DNA from: an uncultured Clostridium sp.
GTDB lineage: Bacteria > Bacillota_I > Bacilli_A > RF39 > UBA660
Direction: 5' to 3'
Length of the DNA stretch: 40,631 nucleotides
Assembly (NCBI GenBank): GCA_946402315.1
Contig: CAMIWC010000003.1
Span: 76,879-117,509 of the forward strand
Shown here: positions 1 through 8,062 of the stretch, one piece after another
Layout: each line of letters starts with the position of its first letter
How positions within the stretch are numbered: the first letter of the stretch is position 1
Position numbers and translations under genes: made by a program
Notes under the pieces: model-generated
What the model was told of the DNA's origin: nothing
Database searches by the model: none
The model's input: only the letters and a program-made list of their open reading frames with translations

Positions 1-351
1 TATGAAGCTACTAAAAGTGCAATGACAAAGGCTATAAATGGTTTAAAAGTTAAACCAGAACATGTACTTATAGATGCTATGAAATTGGATCTAGATATTC
101 CTAGCACTTCAATAATAAAAGGAGATTTAAAAAGTTTAACTATTTCAGCTGCTTCAGTAATTGCTAAAGTAACAAGAGATAGAATGATGGTTGAATTAGA
201 TAAAAAGTATCCTGAATATAACTTTAAAAAAAATATGGGATATGGTACAAAAGATCATATAAATGCAATAGAAGAATATGGTATTATTCCAGAACATAGA
301 AAAACATTTAAACCAGTTTCTTTGCATTTAGATCATTTATATAAAAAATAA
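1..351 (+). CDS. rnhB: Ribonuclease HII, C-terminal part (5' end outside window)
   Basis: RNase HII removes RNA from RNA-DNA hybrids and single misincorporated ribonucleotides. The reading frame is open from base 1 (Y-E-A-T-K-S-A-M...), so the N-terminus lies outside the window and the ATG at 22 is internal. Visible family signatures are [38 protein letters not shown], and the C-terminal GYGT..H...I..YG..P.HRK.F.PV block. The catalytic DEx(D) start of the protein is not in view. The stop is followed 10 bases later by a GGGAGG site for priA, so the two are probably co-transcribed. Confidence 0.95.
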   Translation, partial: YEATKSAMTKAINGLKVKPEHVLIDAMKLDLDIPSTSIIKGDLKSLTISAASVIAKVTRDRMMVELDKKYPEYNFKKNMGYGTKDHINAIEEYGIIPEHRKTFKPVSLHLDHLYKK

Positions 352-364
352 TGGGAGGTATAAA

Positions 365-2521
365 ATGGTTGTTAATGTTTTAGTAGAATTATCAAATAAG
401 AATATAGATAAAACATTTGACTATTTAGTGCCTAAAGAATTAGAAGACAAAGTAGGGATTGGTAAAAGAGTTACCGTCCCTTTTAATAATTCCACTTTGG
501 AAGGATTTATACTTGATACAAAGAATAATTATGAGGGAGAACTTAAAAGTATTGTTTCAGTTAATGATGAAGAAATTATTCTAAATGAAGAATTACTGGA
601 ATTAGGTAAAGAAATTAGTAAAAAGACCTTATCTACTTTAATAGCAGCATATCAAACTATGTTACCTAAAGCTTTAAAAGCATCTATTAAATCTAATATA
701 AATAAAAAAATGGTTAAGTATATAGAACTTAACAACGTAGATGTTTCAAGTATAAAGAAAGATTCTCAATTAGAAATAATTAAATATTTAAAAGATCATG
801 GTAAAAGTAAAATTACTGATTTATCTAATTATTCTAGTTCTAGTATTAATACATTAATTAAGAATGGAATAATCAATCTTACAGTAGAAGAAGAATATCG
901 TTTAAATAAAGAAAGTAATATTACTAAAAGGATTAAACTTAATGAAGAACAACAACGTGTAGTAGATACAATTATAAAAGACAAAGAACCTAATACATAT
1001 TTAATACATGGAGTAACTGGTTCTGGTAAAACAGAAGTATATATGGAAATAATAGATAATAATATTAAGAATCATAAATCTAGTATTGTTCTTGTTCCAG
1101 AAATAAGTCTAACTCCACAAATAGTAGAACGTTTTTATAATCGTTTTGGTAGTAGAATAGCAATTCTTCATAGTAGACTATCTGATGGAGAAAGATATGA
1201 TGAATATCGTAAGATTACTCGAGGTGAAGTAGATATAGTTATTGGTGCTAGAAGTGCTGTTTTTGCACCTCTAACTAATATTGGTTCTATTATTATAGAT
1301 GAAGAACATTCTACTACATATAAGCAAGAAAATAATCCTAAATATAACACTATAGATATAGCCTTACTTCGAGCAAAGTATCATAAAGCTAAAGTTATAC
1401 TAGGAAGTGCTACTCCTTCGTTAGAATCATATTCTAAGGCTATTAAAGGGGTATATAAACTTCTTGAACTTAAAAAAAGAGCTACTGGTATAACTATGCC
1501 AAATATTGAAATAGTTGATATGAATAAAGATAAGAATAAAGGAAGTTATTTTTCTAAATTATTACATGATAAAATTGAAGAAAAACTTAATAATAATGAA
1601 CAAATTATTCTTTTCTTAAATAGAAGAGGATATGCATCATTTATTATGTGTAATAATTGTGGTACTAATCTAAAATGCCCTAATTGTGATATTAGTTTAA
1701 CTTATCATAAAACTAGTGGTACATTAAGATGTCATTACTGTGGTTATGGCAATAAACTTCCAGAAACATGTCCTAGTTGTCATGAAAAAAGTTTATCTAC
1801 TTTAGGAGTAGGTACAGAAAAAATAGAGGAAGAAATAAGCAAAACATTTAATGCTAAAGTACTTAGAATGGATTTAGATACTACTAGTAAAAAAGGTGCC
1901 CATGAAAAGATAATAAATGATTTTAGAGATCATAAAGCAGATATTCTTTTAGGTACTCAAATGATAGCTAAAGGATTAGATTTTCCTAATGTTACATTAG
2001 TAGGAATTATTAATAGTGATACATCTCTTATGTTCCCTAACTTTAGAAGTAGTGAATATACATTCCAACTACTATCTCAAGTATCTGGACGTAGTGGTAG
2101 AGGTGAAAAGAAGGGTGATGTTATTATTCAAACACATAACCCTGAACACTATGCTATTAAATTAGCTAAAGATAATGATTATATTAACTTCTTTAAATCA
2201 GAAATGAAGATAAGAAGAGATTTAAAATATTCTCCATATTATTACTTGGTTGGAATAAAAATAACGAGTAAAGATTATGAGATTGCTAAAGAAGAAATTA
2301 ATAAAGTAGCAAAACATTTAAATTCTAAATTAAAAGACTCTATTATCTTAGGTCCATCTATAGCAAATGTCTTTAGAGTTAATAATTTGTATCGATTTAA
2401 TATAATAATTAAATATAAACATGAAGAAAACTTATATCCGACACTAATAGAATTACAAGATTTTTATAAAATGAATTCTAAAGTAAAATTGGACATAGAC
2501 ATTGATCCAATTAACGTTTAG
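365..2521 (+). CDS. priA: Primosomal protein N' (replication restart helicase PriA)
   Basis: PriA is a superfamily 2 3'-5' DNA helicase that reloads the replisome at stalled forks. Its 718 residues fit the family length. The N-terminus has the 3'-DNA-binding domain pattern (VLVELSNKNIDKTFDYLVP). Walker A is GVTGSGKT at residues 216-223 and the DEEH box is at 312-315. A cysteine-rich zinc insertion starts near residue 429 (CNNCG, CPNCD, CHYCG, CPSCH), followed by the late helicase motifs GTQMIAKGLDFP and QVSGRSGR. It is preceded by GGGAGG and followed at once by a new consensus promoter, so it is probably the last gene of the rnhB transcript. Confidence 0.97.
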   Translation: MVVNVLVELSNKNIDKTFDYLVPKELEDKVGIGKRVTVPFNNSTLEGFILDTKNNYEGELKSIVSVNDEEIILNEELLELGKEISKKTLSTLIAAYQTMLPKALKASIKSNINKKMVKYIELNNVDVSSIKKDSQLEIIKYLKDHGKSKITDLSNYSSSSINTLIKNGIINLTVEEEYRLNKESNITKRIKLNEEQQRVVDTIIKDKEPNTYLIHGVTGSGKTEVYMEIIDNNIKNHKSSIVLVPEISLTPQIVERFYNRFGSRIAILHSRLSDGERYDEYRKITRGEVDIVIGARSAVFAPLTNIGSIIIDEEHSTTYKQENNPKYNTIDIALLRAKYHKAKVILGSATPSLESYSKAIKGVYKLLELKKRATGITMPNIEIVDMNKDKNKGSYFSKLLHDKIEEKLNNNEQIILFLNRRGYASFIMCNNCGTNLKCPNCDISLTYHKTSGTLRCHYCGYGNKLPETCPSCHEKSLSTLGVGTEKIEEEISKTFNAKVLRMDLDTTSKKGAHEKIINDFRDHKADILLGTQMIAKGLDFPNVTLVGIINSDTSLMFPNFRSSEYTFQLLSQVSGRSGRGEKKGDVIIQTHNPEHYAIKLAKDNDYINFFKSEMKIRRDLKYSPYYYLVGIKITSKDYEIAKEEINKVAKHLNSKLKDSIILGPSIANVFRVNNLYRFNIIIKYKHEENLYPTLIELQDFYKMNSKVKLDIDIDPINV

Positions 2522-2550
2522 TTGACATTTTTAAGCAAAAGTGCTATAAT
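2522..2550 (+). promoter_or_regulatory. Consensus sigma-A promoter of the 2578 gene
   Basis: Exact TTGACA (2522-2527), 17-base spacer, exact TATAAT (2545-2550), starting one base after the priA stop codon. GGGAGG at 2566-2571 serves the ATG at 2578. It is one of the best-matching promoters in the window, implying strong or constitutive expression of the unknown gene that follows. Confidence 0.88.
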
Positions 2551-2577
2551 GTAGCGTGAAAAAAGGGAGGTTAGGTT

Positions 2578-3423
2578 ATGGCAAAACAAGAACCAAGATA
2601 TAGATATAGATTCTTTTTACAAAATAGTGGAAAAATGGAACAAACAGTTTTAACGATTAAACCAAACGGAGATGTTTTTCTAAAAGAAGTTCCAAAATTG
2701 TCTATTATAACTGCTAAAGATTTAGAAAGTAGAGATACACCAGCAAATACATTAGCTTATTTTGATCACAAAACAACTCAAGAACAATCATTGGCTAGCT
2801 TTCTAGATGGATTTGGAGTGCCAATACATCAATATTCTTTAAATAAAACGCATATTGGATATTTCTATTGTCAAAGAATAAGAAGAATGAAGCCCGTTTT
2901 AGATAATCCAACTTTATATAGAATCGCTTCAAATTCTTTATTTAATCTTAAAAATAATAGTGGATACGTTATAATGCCACAAGACCCTGATGCCAAAGAA
3001 TTTAAAGAAGATTTATTTGAAAGACTTGCAAATAAAGATTCTGATTATATTTCTATATTAACACAAGTAGCAGCTGCATCAAATGGATTCCAATCATTTG
3101 AATATTCTATACCACCTAGATTAATAAATTTATTACAAGAATATCGTAGAGAAGCAAGAATTCAAAGAACCTCTGATCATTTTAGTTCTGCTTTAGCTCA
3201 AGATATGGATGATTGTCGTTCTGATATTGAGGGAATGTTATACTATTATCATAATTTAAGAGATATGATTCGTTTTACACAAGATTTTGATAATGACAGA
3301 GATAAATTAGATAATTTACTTGTAACAACTCAGGAGAGAAGAGAAGCAGCAAAACAAAAGAGAATTGGATCATACCCAGGACAATATACATTATTTGATT
3401 ATATGAAGGGAAATAAAGAATAA
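2578..3423 (+). CDS. Unknown 281-residue protein with C-terminal clamp-binding-like motif
   Basis: I do not recognise a family. The protein is soluble: no signal peptide or membrane segment is visible. It starts with basic and aromatic residues (AKQEPRYRYRFF), and its second half is charged and probably helical (LLQEYRREARIQ, DDCRSDIEGMLYYYHNLRDM). The last residues contain GQYTLFDY (268-275). QYTLF resembles the QLxLF consensus used by many bacterial DNA-metabolism proteins to bind the DnaN sliding clamp. It has its own consensus promoter, a strong RBS and its own terminator, so it forms a monocistronic unit between priA and nusB. A role in replication or repair is inference from the motif and neighbour only. 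Confidence 0.85.
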   Translation: MAKQEPRYRYRFFLQNSGKMEQTVLTIKPNGDVFLKEVPKLSIITAKDLESRDTPANTLAYFDHKTTQEQSLASFLDGFGVPIHQYSLNKTHIGYFYCQRIRRMKPVLDNPTLYRIASNSLFNLKNNSGYVIMPQDPDAKEFKEDLFERLANKDSDYISILTQVAAASNGFQSFEYSIPPRLINLLQEYRREARIQRTSDHFSSALAQDMDDCRSDIEGMLYYYHNLRDMIRFTQDFDNDRDKLDNLLVTTQERREAAKQKRIGSYPGQYTLFDYMKGNKE

Positions 3424-3449
3424 AGTCTTAATGACTTTATTTTTTTTAT
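3422..3449 (+). terminator. Intrinsic terminator of the 2578 gene
   Basis: AAAGTC (3422-3427), loop TTAAT, GACTTT (3433-3438), then a run of T. The stop codon of the upstream gene overlaps the left arm. Confidence 0.8.
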
Positions 3450-3450
3450 T

Positions 3451-3459
3451 TGTTATAAT
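3451..3459 (+). promoter_or_regulatory. Extended -10 promoter of nusB-xseA-xseB
   Basis: TG-T-TATAAT lies directly after the terminator T-tract. The predicted start is near 3466, only about 10 bases before the chosen nusB ATG, with GGTGAT as the Shine-Dalgarno. Confidence 0.6.
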
Positions 3460-3475
3460 TATATTGGTGATGTTT

Positions 3476-3886
3476 ATGAAAAACAGAAGTGAATTAAGAG
3501 AAATTGCAATGCAAACTCTATATCAAACATATATTTATGAAAATTCTAAATTAGAATATGATATTAAAACAATTATTAAAGAATTATTAGAAATAGATAA
3601 TGAATTTGTATATGGATTAGTTACGGGAGTACTATCTAATGAAAAAGAAATAATTAGATTAGCTAATAAGTACTTAGTAGATTGGAAAATAGACCGCTTA
3701 TCTAAAGTGGATAAAGCTATTATTTCAATTGGTATCTATGAACTTAAATATACAGATACACCTCCATTAGTAGCAATTAACGAAGCTATTGAACTATCTA
3801 AAAAGTATAGTGATGAAAAAGTTACATCTATGATTAATGCAACTCTTGATAAGATTTATCATGAAGAGGTAGAAGATGGAAGATAA
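3476..3886 (+). CDS. nusB: Transcription antitermination factor NusB
   Basis: NusB binds boxA RNA with S10 (NusE) in rRNA antitermination. I chose the ATG at 3476 (MKNRSELREIAMQTLYQ), giving 136 residues, the usual family length. An upstream in-frame start at 3431 would add hydrophobic residues read from the terminator and promoter and is rejected. Family signatures are R..A.Q.LYQ near the start and the C-terminal VDKAIISIGIYELKY...P..VAINEAIELSKKYSDEK. It overlaps xseA by 11 bases, indicating translational coupling. Confidence 0.95.
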   Translation: MKNRSELREIAMQTLYQTYIYENSKLEYDIKTIIKELLEIDNEFVYGLVTGVLSNEKEIIRLANKYLVDWKIDRLSKVDKAIISIGIYELKYTDTPPLVAINEAIELSKKYSDEKVTSMINATLDKIYHEEVEDGR

Positions 3887-5195
3887 TTACATAACCGTAA
3901 CACAGTTAAGTAGATATCTTAAATATAAAATGGATAATGATCCTAATTTAATGAAAGTATGCTTAAAAGGAGAAATATCTAATTTTAAAGCACATTCTCG
4001 TGGTCATTTATATTTTACTATTAAAGATGAAAATTCTAGAATTAATGCGGTTATGTTTCAAGGAAATGCTTCTAAACTTAAATTTGAACCAGTAGATGGA
4101 TCTAAAGTACTAGTTATTGGTAAAGTAAGTGTTTATGAAGCAACTGGAGGATATCAAATCTACGTATCAGAAATGATAGAAGATGGTATAGGTAACTTAT
4201 ACATAGAATTTGAAAAGTTAAAGAAGAAGTTAGAGGCTGAAGGACTATTTAGTTTAGAACACAAGAAAAAAATACCTAAGATGCCTAAAAGAATTGGTAT
4301 TATTACCGCACCAACAGGAGCCGCTATAAAAGATATCTTATCTACAATTAAAAGAAGATGGCCTATAGCTGAAACACTTTTATTCCCGTCTTTAGTTCAA
4401 GGTAAAGAAGCAGCTGAAGATATTGTACGTAATTTAAAAAGAACTGAAGACTTTGACTTAGATGTAATCATTCTTGGTCGTGGTGGTGGATCTATCGAAG
4501 ATATGTGGTGCTTTAATGAAGAAATAGTTGCTCGAGCAATATATGCCTGCAAAACACCTATAATCTCTGCTGTAGGACACGAAATTGATTATACTATCTC
4601 AGACTTTGTTAGTGACCTTCGTGCCCCTACACCTACTGGAGCAGCTGAAATGGCCGTTCCTAATATAAGTGATTTCTATAATTACTTAAATCAAATATAT
4701 ATAAGACTTAATAAGAGTACTAATACTATTATTAAGACTAAGAAAGATTACTTAAATTCTTTAAAAGATAGTTATGTTTTAAAGAATCCTATGAATATAT
4801 ATGAGATTAAAGAACAAAACTTTGATAACTTATTAGATCGTTTGAGAATTACTATTTTAAATATCTTAAATACTAATAAAGATAGATTAAATAATCTTAA
4901 AACTAGTTATATTTTAAATAATCCAAAACTTATCTATAAAGATAAAGAAATAGAATATTTACATTTAAAAGATAAATTAGGATTTAGTATGAATAAAGTA
5001 CTCAATAATAATATTAATAGATATACAATTCTAATTAATAAATTAGATGTTATAAATCCACTCGCAACTCTTAAAAGAGGATATAGTGTAACTAGACATA
5101 ATAATTCTGTTATAAGTGATAAAAAGAACCTTAAGAAAGGTGACTTACTTGAAATAGAATTTAGAGATGGAAAAATTAATACTGAAGTTATATAG
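3876..5195 (+). CDS. xseA: Exodeoxyribonuclease VII large subunit
   Basis: Exonuclease VII degrades single-stranded DNA from both ends; the large subunit holds the catalytic site. Its 439 residues fit the family. The N-terminal OB-fold DNA-binding region shows TVTQLSRYLKYKM and CLKGEISNFKAHSRGHLYFT. The catalytic core has RIGIITAPTGAAIKDI, ILGRGGGSIEDMWCFN and SAVGHEIDYTISDFVSDLRA. A long Asn/Lys-rich helical region follows, then the terminal NPLATLKRGYSV motif. The start overlaps nusB, and xseB follows after 8 bases with GGAGG. Confidence 0.97.
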   Translation: MEDNYITVTQLSRYLKYKMDNDPNLMKVCLKGEISNFKAHSRGHLYFTIKDENSRINAVMFQGNASKLKFEPVDGSKVLVIGKVSVYEATGGYQIYVSEMIEDGIGNLYIEFEKLKKKLEAEGLFSLEHKKKIPKMPKRIGIITAPTGAAIKDILSTIKRRWPIAETLLFPSLVQGKEAAEDIVRNLKRTEDFDLDVIILGRGGGSIEDMWCFNEEIVARAIYACKTPIISAVGHEIDYTISDFVSDLRAPTPTGAAEMAVPNISDFYNYLNQIYIRLNKSTNTIIKTKKDYLNSLKDSYVLKNPMNIYEIKEQNFDNLLDRLRITILNILNTNKDRLNNLKTSYILNNPKLIYKDKEIEYLHLKDKLGFSMNKVLNNNINRYTILINKLDVINPLATLKRGYSVTRHNNSVISDKKNLKKGDLLEIEFRDGKINTEVI

Positions 5196-5203
5196 GAGGA
5201 TAT

Positions 5204-5437
5204 ATGAAAAAAGAAGAGAAAGAATTATCATTTGAAGAAAACATAGTTGAATTAGAAAATATAGTTAAAGAATTAGAAAGTGGTAATGTTAACCTAGATG
5301 ACGCTATAAGTAAATTTACTGAAGCTATTAAGATTGCTAAAATATGTGATGAAAAACTTAAAAATGCTGAAGAAAATGTTAATAAGATACTTAACGAAGA
5401 TGGATCAATCTCTAATTTTAAAATAGAGGAGGAATAG
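5204..5437 (+). CDS. xseB: Exodeoxyribonuclease VII small subunit
   Basis: A 77-residue acidic helical protein with the diagnostic SFEENIVELENIVKELESG and LDDAISKFTEAIKIAKICDEKL. It binds the coiled-coil stalk of XseA and is needed for activity. It sits directly after xseA with GGAGG spacing. Its last codons contain the GAGGAGG site that serves the next small gene at 5440. Confidence 0.95.
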   Translation: MKKEEKELSFEENIVELENIVKELESGNVNLDDAISKFTEAIKIAKICDEKLKNAEENVNKILNEDGSISNFKIEEE

Positions 5438-5439
5438 TT

Positions 5440-5721
5440 ATGTTTAATAATAATTTTAATAGTTATGGTAACAATAATAATTTTCAAAGTACTAATCAAA
5501 GATTTAGTTCTGGTAACATTGCAGGAATAAATAAAGGTCCTTCTAATGTTGCTGGTATTAATAAAGGACCATCTAATGTCGCAGGAATTAATCATGGACC
5601 TAATCAAATAGCTGGTGTTAAAGGAATGAGTTCCTTAGGTAAAGCTAATAATGGTCCAGCAAGACAAGTTATGTCAAGTGATGGACGTAATATAATTAAA
5701 AATAATATTAATAATCAATAA
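5440..5721 (+). CDS. Small Asn/Gly-rich protein with 10-residue tandem repeats
   Basis: I do not recognise a family. The 93-residue protein is Asn-, Gly- and Ser-rich, with no signal peptide or membrane segment. Four tandem 10-residue units (30 bases each, 5515-5634) follow the pattern [NQ]-[IV]-A-G-[IV]-N/K-K/H-G-P-[SN]; the first three are nearly identical (NIAGINKGPS, NVAGINKGPS, NVAGINHGPN). The remainder looks disordered. Synonymous differences between the repeats argue that the peptide is under selection. The good RBS within the xseB end, a stop inside a terminator and placement in the operon support a real gene. It could be a scaffold or RNA/DNA-associated peptide, but nothing in the sequence shows a function. 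Confidence 0.78.
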   Translation: MFNNNFNSYGNNNNFQSTNQRFSSGNIAGINKGPSNVAGINKGPSNVAGINHGPNQIAGVKGMSSLGKANNGPARQVMSSDGRNIIKNNINNQ

Positions 5722-5744
5722 ACGACTATGTCGTTTATTTTTTT
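5717..5744 (+). terminator. Intrinsic terminator of nusB-xseA-xseB-5440 operon
   Basis: AATAAACGAC (5717-5726), loop TAT, GTCGTTTATT (5730-5739), then T-rich DNA. The stop codon at 5719-5721 lies inside the left arm. Confidence 0.9.
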
Positions 5745-5745
5745 A

Positions 5746-5754
5746 TGTTATAAT
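5746..5754 (+). promoter_or_regulatory. Extended -10 promoter of the 5771 gene
   Basis: TG-T-TATAAT directly follows the previous terminator. The predicted start near 5761 coincides with AGGTGAT, the Shine-Dalgarno for the ATG at 5771, so the leader would be about 10 bases. Confidence 0.6.
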
Positions 5755-5770
5755 TAATTAAGGTGATGAT

Positions 5771-6400
5771 ATGGCATCTGCAATAATACATATCTGTGTA
5801 GCTAAAGTAGCTAATCAAATCTTAAATAAAGATAATAAAGACTTTATTTTAGGTAGTATTGCTCCTGATATAGCTAAACAAGTAGGTAAAACTAAAAAAG
5901 GATCTCATTTTATTACTGAGGTAGATAGTGATTTACCTAATTTAGATTTATTCTTATCTAAGTATAAAGATACTTTAGATAATAGTTTTAATTTAGGTTA
6001 TTATTGCCATTTATTTACCGATTTATTATGGTATGGTTTCTATGTAGAAAGATATCAAAAAGGAAATAATATATATTTTAAAGATGGACATAGTGAAGAA
6101 CATACTATAACATCTGGAATGAAAATAATATATCAAGAATATACTAATTTAAATATTAAATTAATTGATAAATATCATTTAGATTTATCTTTATTTTATG
6201 AAGATACTCCTATAATTAATTCAGATATAAAAGAAATACCTGTTACTAGTATTAAGAAAATAATAGATAGTATGGGTATAATTATAGAAAACTCAGAAGA
6301 TAAAGATAATCAAGTATTTGATATAGATAGTATAGTTGAATTTATTAATTTCGCAGCTGATGCCTTTATAAAGAATCTAAAGGAGAAGGAAATAATATGA
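5771..6400 (+). CDS. Zinc-dependent phospholipase C / S1-P1-like hydrolase family protein
   Basis: The 209-residue protein resembles the PF00882-type family of small Firmicutes proteins. Candidate metal ligands are His near residue 7 (ASAIIHICVA), Asp in IAPDIAKQ, His in GSHFITE, and the CHLFTD motif (H..xxxD). No signal peptide is visible, so it is probably cytoplasmic despite the family name. The ATG is served by AGGTGAT. It overlaps the next gene by ATGA at 6397-6400, coupling the two. The substrate is unknown; members of this family are rarely characterised. Confidence 0.75.
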   Translation: MASAIIHICVAKVANQILNKDNKDFILGSIAPDIAKQVGKTKKGSHFITEVDSDLPNLDLFLSKYKDTLDNSFNLGYYCHLFTDLLWYGFYVERYQKGNNIYFKDGHSEEHTITSGMKIIYQEYTNLNIKLIDKYHLDLSLFYEDTPIINSDIKEIPVTSIKKIIDSMGIIIENSEDKDNQVFDIDSIVEFINFAADAFIKNLKEKEII

Positions 6401-6936
6401 TAATTGCTCAAGTATTTGCCTTTATAGCTTTTGTCTTATATGTAGCGTCATTACAATTTAAGAGAAAAGAGAAAGTACTTAAATTTCAAATGATTGCGAA
6501 TACTTTTTATGCCTTAGAGTATTTAATGCTTAATGCTTATGCAGGAGTAAATAATAGTCTATTTGGTATATCAAGATCTGCAATATTTTATGTGTGTCAT
6601 AAAAAGAAAATGAAATTTCCATTATATGGAGCAGTAATATTCTGTGTACTTGTAGTAATATTTGGATATATGTCATATGTAGATTATTATAGTATTATTC
6701 CTCCAGCTATAAGTATTGCATTCTTCTTAGCATTGTACATTGGTAATATGAAAGCATATCGTATCATAGCTGCAATAGCATCAATAAGTTGGATGTTTTA
6801 TAATATTCATGTAGAAGCATATATAAGTGTTATTGATGCTGGAGTAGAATTAATATCAGCTTTAATTGCAATTTATAGAATTGATTTGAAAAAATATAGA
6901 GTTAAGAAACATGCTTATTGGGAATTTTATAGATAA
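6397..6936 (+). CDS. YgjV-family inner-membrane protein
   Basis: The 179-residue integral membrane protein has about five or six hydrophobic segments, beginning MIIAQVFAFIAFVLYVASLQ. It carries the typical YgjV-family core: QFKRKEKVLKFQMIANTFYA, then ALEYLMLNAYAGVNNSLFG. Function is unknown in the family. Its start overlaps the stop of the phospholipase-like gene (ATGA), so the pair is one transcription unit, ending in a terminator right after the stop. Confidence 0.8.
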   Translation: MIIAQVFAFIAFVLYVASLQFKRKEKVLKFQMIANTFYALEYLMLNAYAGVNNSLFGISRSAIFYVCHKKKMKFPLYGAVIFCVLVVIFGYMSYVDYYSIIPPAISIAFFLALYIGNMKAYRIIAAIASISWMFYNIHVEAYISVIDAGVELISALIAIYRIDLKKYRVKKHAYWEFYR

Positions 6937-6939
6937 AAT

Positions 6940-6966
6940 AAAGACTATTTATAGTCTTTTTTATTT
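6940..6966 (+). terminator. Intrinsic terminator of the 5771-6936 operon
   Basis: AAAGACTA (6940-6947), loop TTTA, TAGTCTTT (6952-6959), then a T-rich tail. Confidence 0.85.
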
Positions 6967-6979
6967 TTTTAAAAATATT

Positions 6980-7051
6980 TTAGCAATATATGTTGACAAG
7001 TGCTAACAAGGTAGTATAATTAAATTAGCACTTGTATAGTAGTAGTGCTAG
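6980..7051 (+). promoter_or_regulatory. Heat-shock promoter with two CIRCE (HrcA) operators
   Basis: TTGACA (6993-6998), 16-base spacer, TATAAT (7015-7020). Two boxes fit the CIRCE form TTAGCACTC-N9-GAGTGCTAA. Box 1 is TTAGCAATA-N9-AAGTGCTAA at 6980-7006, covering the -35. Box 2 is TTAGCACTT-N9-TAGTGCTAG at 7025-7051, covering the predicted start and reaching the Shine-Dalgarno. The inner halves also form a perfect 11-base inverted repeat (ACAAGTGCTAA / TTAGCACTTGT). HrcA repression of its own operon is the established role of CIRCE. Confidence 0.9.
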
Positions 7052-7062
7052 GAGGTAGATGT

Positions 7063-8052
7063 ATGCTTACCGATAGACAAAAAGAAGTCTTAAAAATAAT
7101 AGTACAAGAATATATTGATTCAGCAAGACCAATCAGTTCTAATGAAATATGCGATAGACTTAAATGTTCTAGTGCAACAGTAAGAAGTGAAATGGCTAGT
7201 CTTGAAGAGTTAGGCCTTCTTGAAAAGACTCATACATCATCTGGAAGAGTTCCTAGTGAAGCCGGATATAGATATTATGTAGATAATCTAATGGAACTTA
7301 AAAAGATGAGTGCTGAAGATATGTTAAAGTTACAAATTATCTTTAAGAATAATCAATTACAATTAAATGATTGTGTTAATGAAAGTTTAAGACTTATTTC
7401 AGAGATGACTAATTATACATCAATGAAATTAGGAATGGCTTCTCACGATAACACACTAAAGGAAATAAGCGTAGTCCCTATAAATAATGATAACCTAGCA
7501 GTTATTGTAGTAACAAATACAGGATATGTAGAACATAAAAATGTTTATATTCCGAATGTTGACTTGGATGACGTTAAGAAAACAGTTAATCTAATCAATA
7601 ATATGATCGTAGGTACACCAATAGATGAAGTAGCATCTAAACTAGAATACGAAATTAAACCAATAATTGGTAATTATGTAGAAGAACATGAAAAATTATA
7701 TAATGCCTTCTATAACGTATTTAATAACTTTACAAGTACCAATGTAGATATTGTAGGAAGAAACAATTTATTAAAACACAAGGAATTCTCTAATATTGAT
7801 AAGATTAGTAATATCTTAGAAAAATTAGATGATAATGAGATTCTAGAAAATGTAAATGTTTCTGGTGACAATAAAGATATAAATATATATATTGGTAAAG
7901 AAAACAATATCGATGAAGATATGACAGTAATTGAAACTAATTATAAGACACCAACTGAAGAAGGAAAACTTGTAGTTATTGGACCTAAGAGAATGGAATA
8001 TGATCGTGTAGTAAGTTTACTAGAATATATTAAAGAACAAATAGAAAGATAG
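7063..8052 (+). CDS. hrcA: Heat-inducible transcription repressor HrcA
   Basis: HrcA represses class I heat-shock genes by binding CIRCE. I chose ATG 7063 (MLTDRQKEVLKIIVQEYIDS, 329 residues), seven bases after AGGAGG (7050-7055); the in-frame GTG at 7045 lies inside the operator and Shine-Dalgarno and is rejected. The N-terminal winged helix carries ARPISSNEICDRL, SSATVRSEMASLEELGLL and HTSSGRVPSEAGYRYYVD, all characteristic. The C-terminal part matches the family dimerisation and inserted domain. It is first in hrcA-grpE-dnaK-pepF-dnaJ and autoregulated through the two upstream boxes. Confidence 0.97.
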   Translation: MLTDRQKEVLKIIVQEYIDSARPISSNEICDRLKCSSATVRSEMASLEELGLLEKTHTSSGRVPSEAGYRYYVDNLMELKKMSAEDMLKLQIIFKNNQLQLNDCVNESLRLISEMTNYTSMKLGMASHDNTLKEISVVPINNDNLAVIVVTNTGYVEHKNVYIPNVDLDDVKKTVNLINNMIVGTPIDEVASKLEYEIKPIIGNYVEEHEKLYNAFYNVFNNFTSTNVDIVGRNNLLKHKEFSNIDKISNILEKLDDNEILENVNVSGDNKDINIYIGKENNIDEDMTVIETNYKTPTEEGKLVVIGPKRMEYDRVVSLLEYIKEQIER

Positions 8053-8062
8053 GAGAAATGAA

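Noticed and set aside
5188-5607. Minus-strand open frame opposite xseB and the repeat gene
   Set aside because: Antisense shadow of two real genes; no RBS, low-complexity Ser/Ile-rich translation.
5515-5634. CRISPR-like direct repeats
   Set aside because: The 30-base repeats are contiguous, in frame and protein coding, with no spacers.
7045-7062. Upstream GTG start for hrcA
   Set aside because: It falls inside the CIRCE half-site and before the AGGAGG; the ATG at 7063 fits the family N-terminus.
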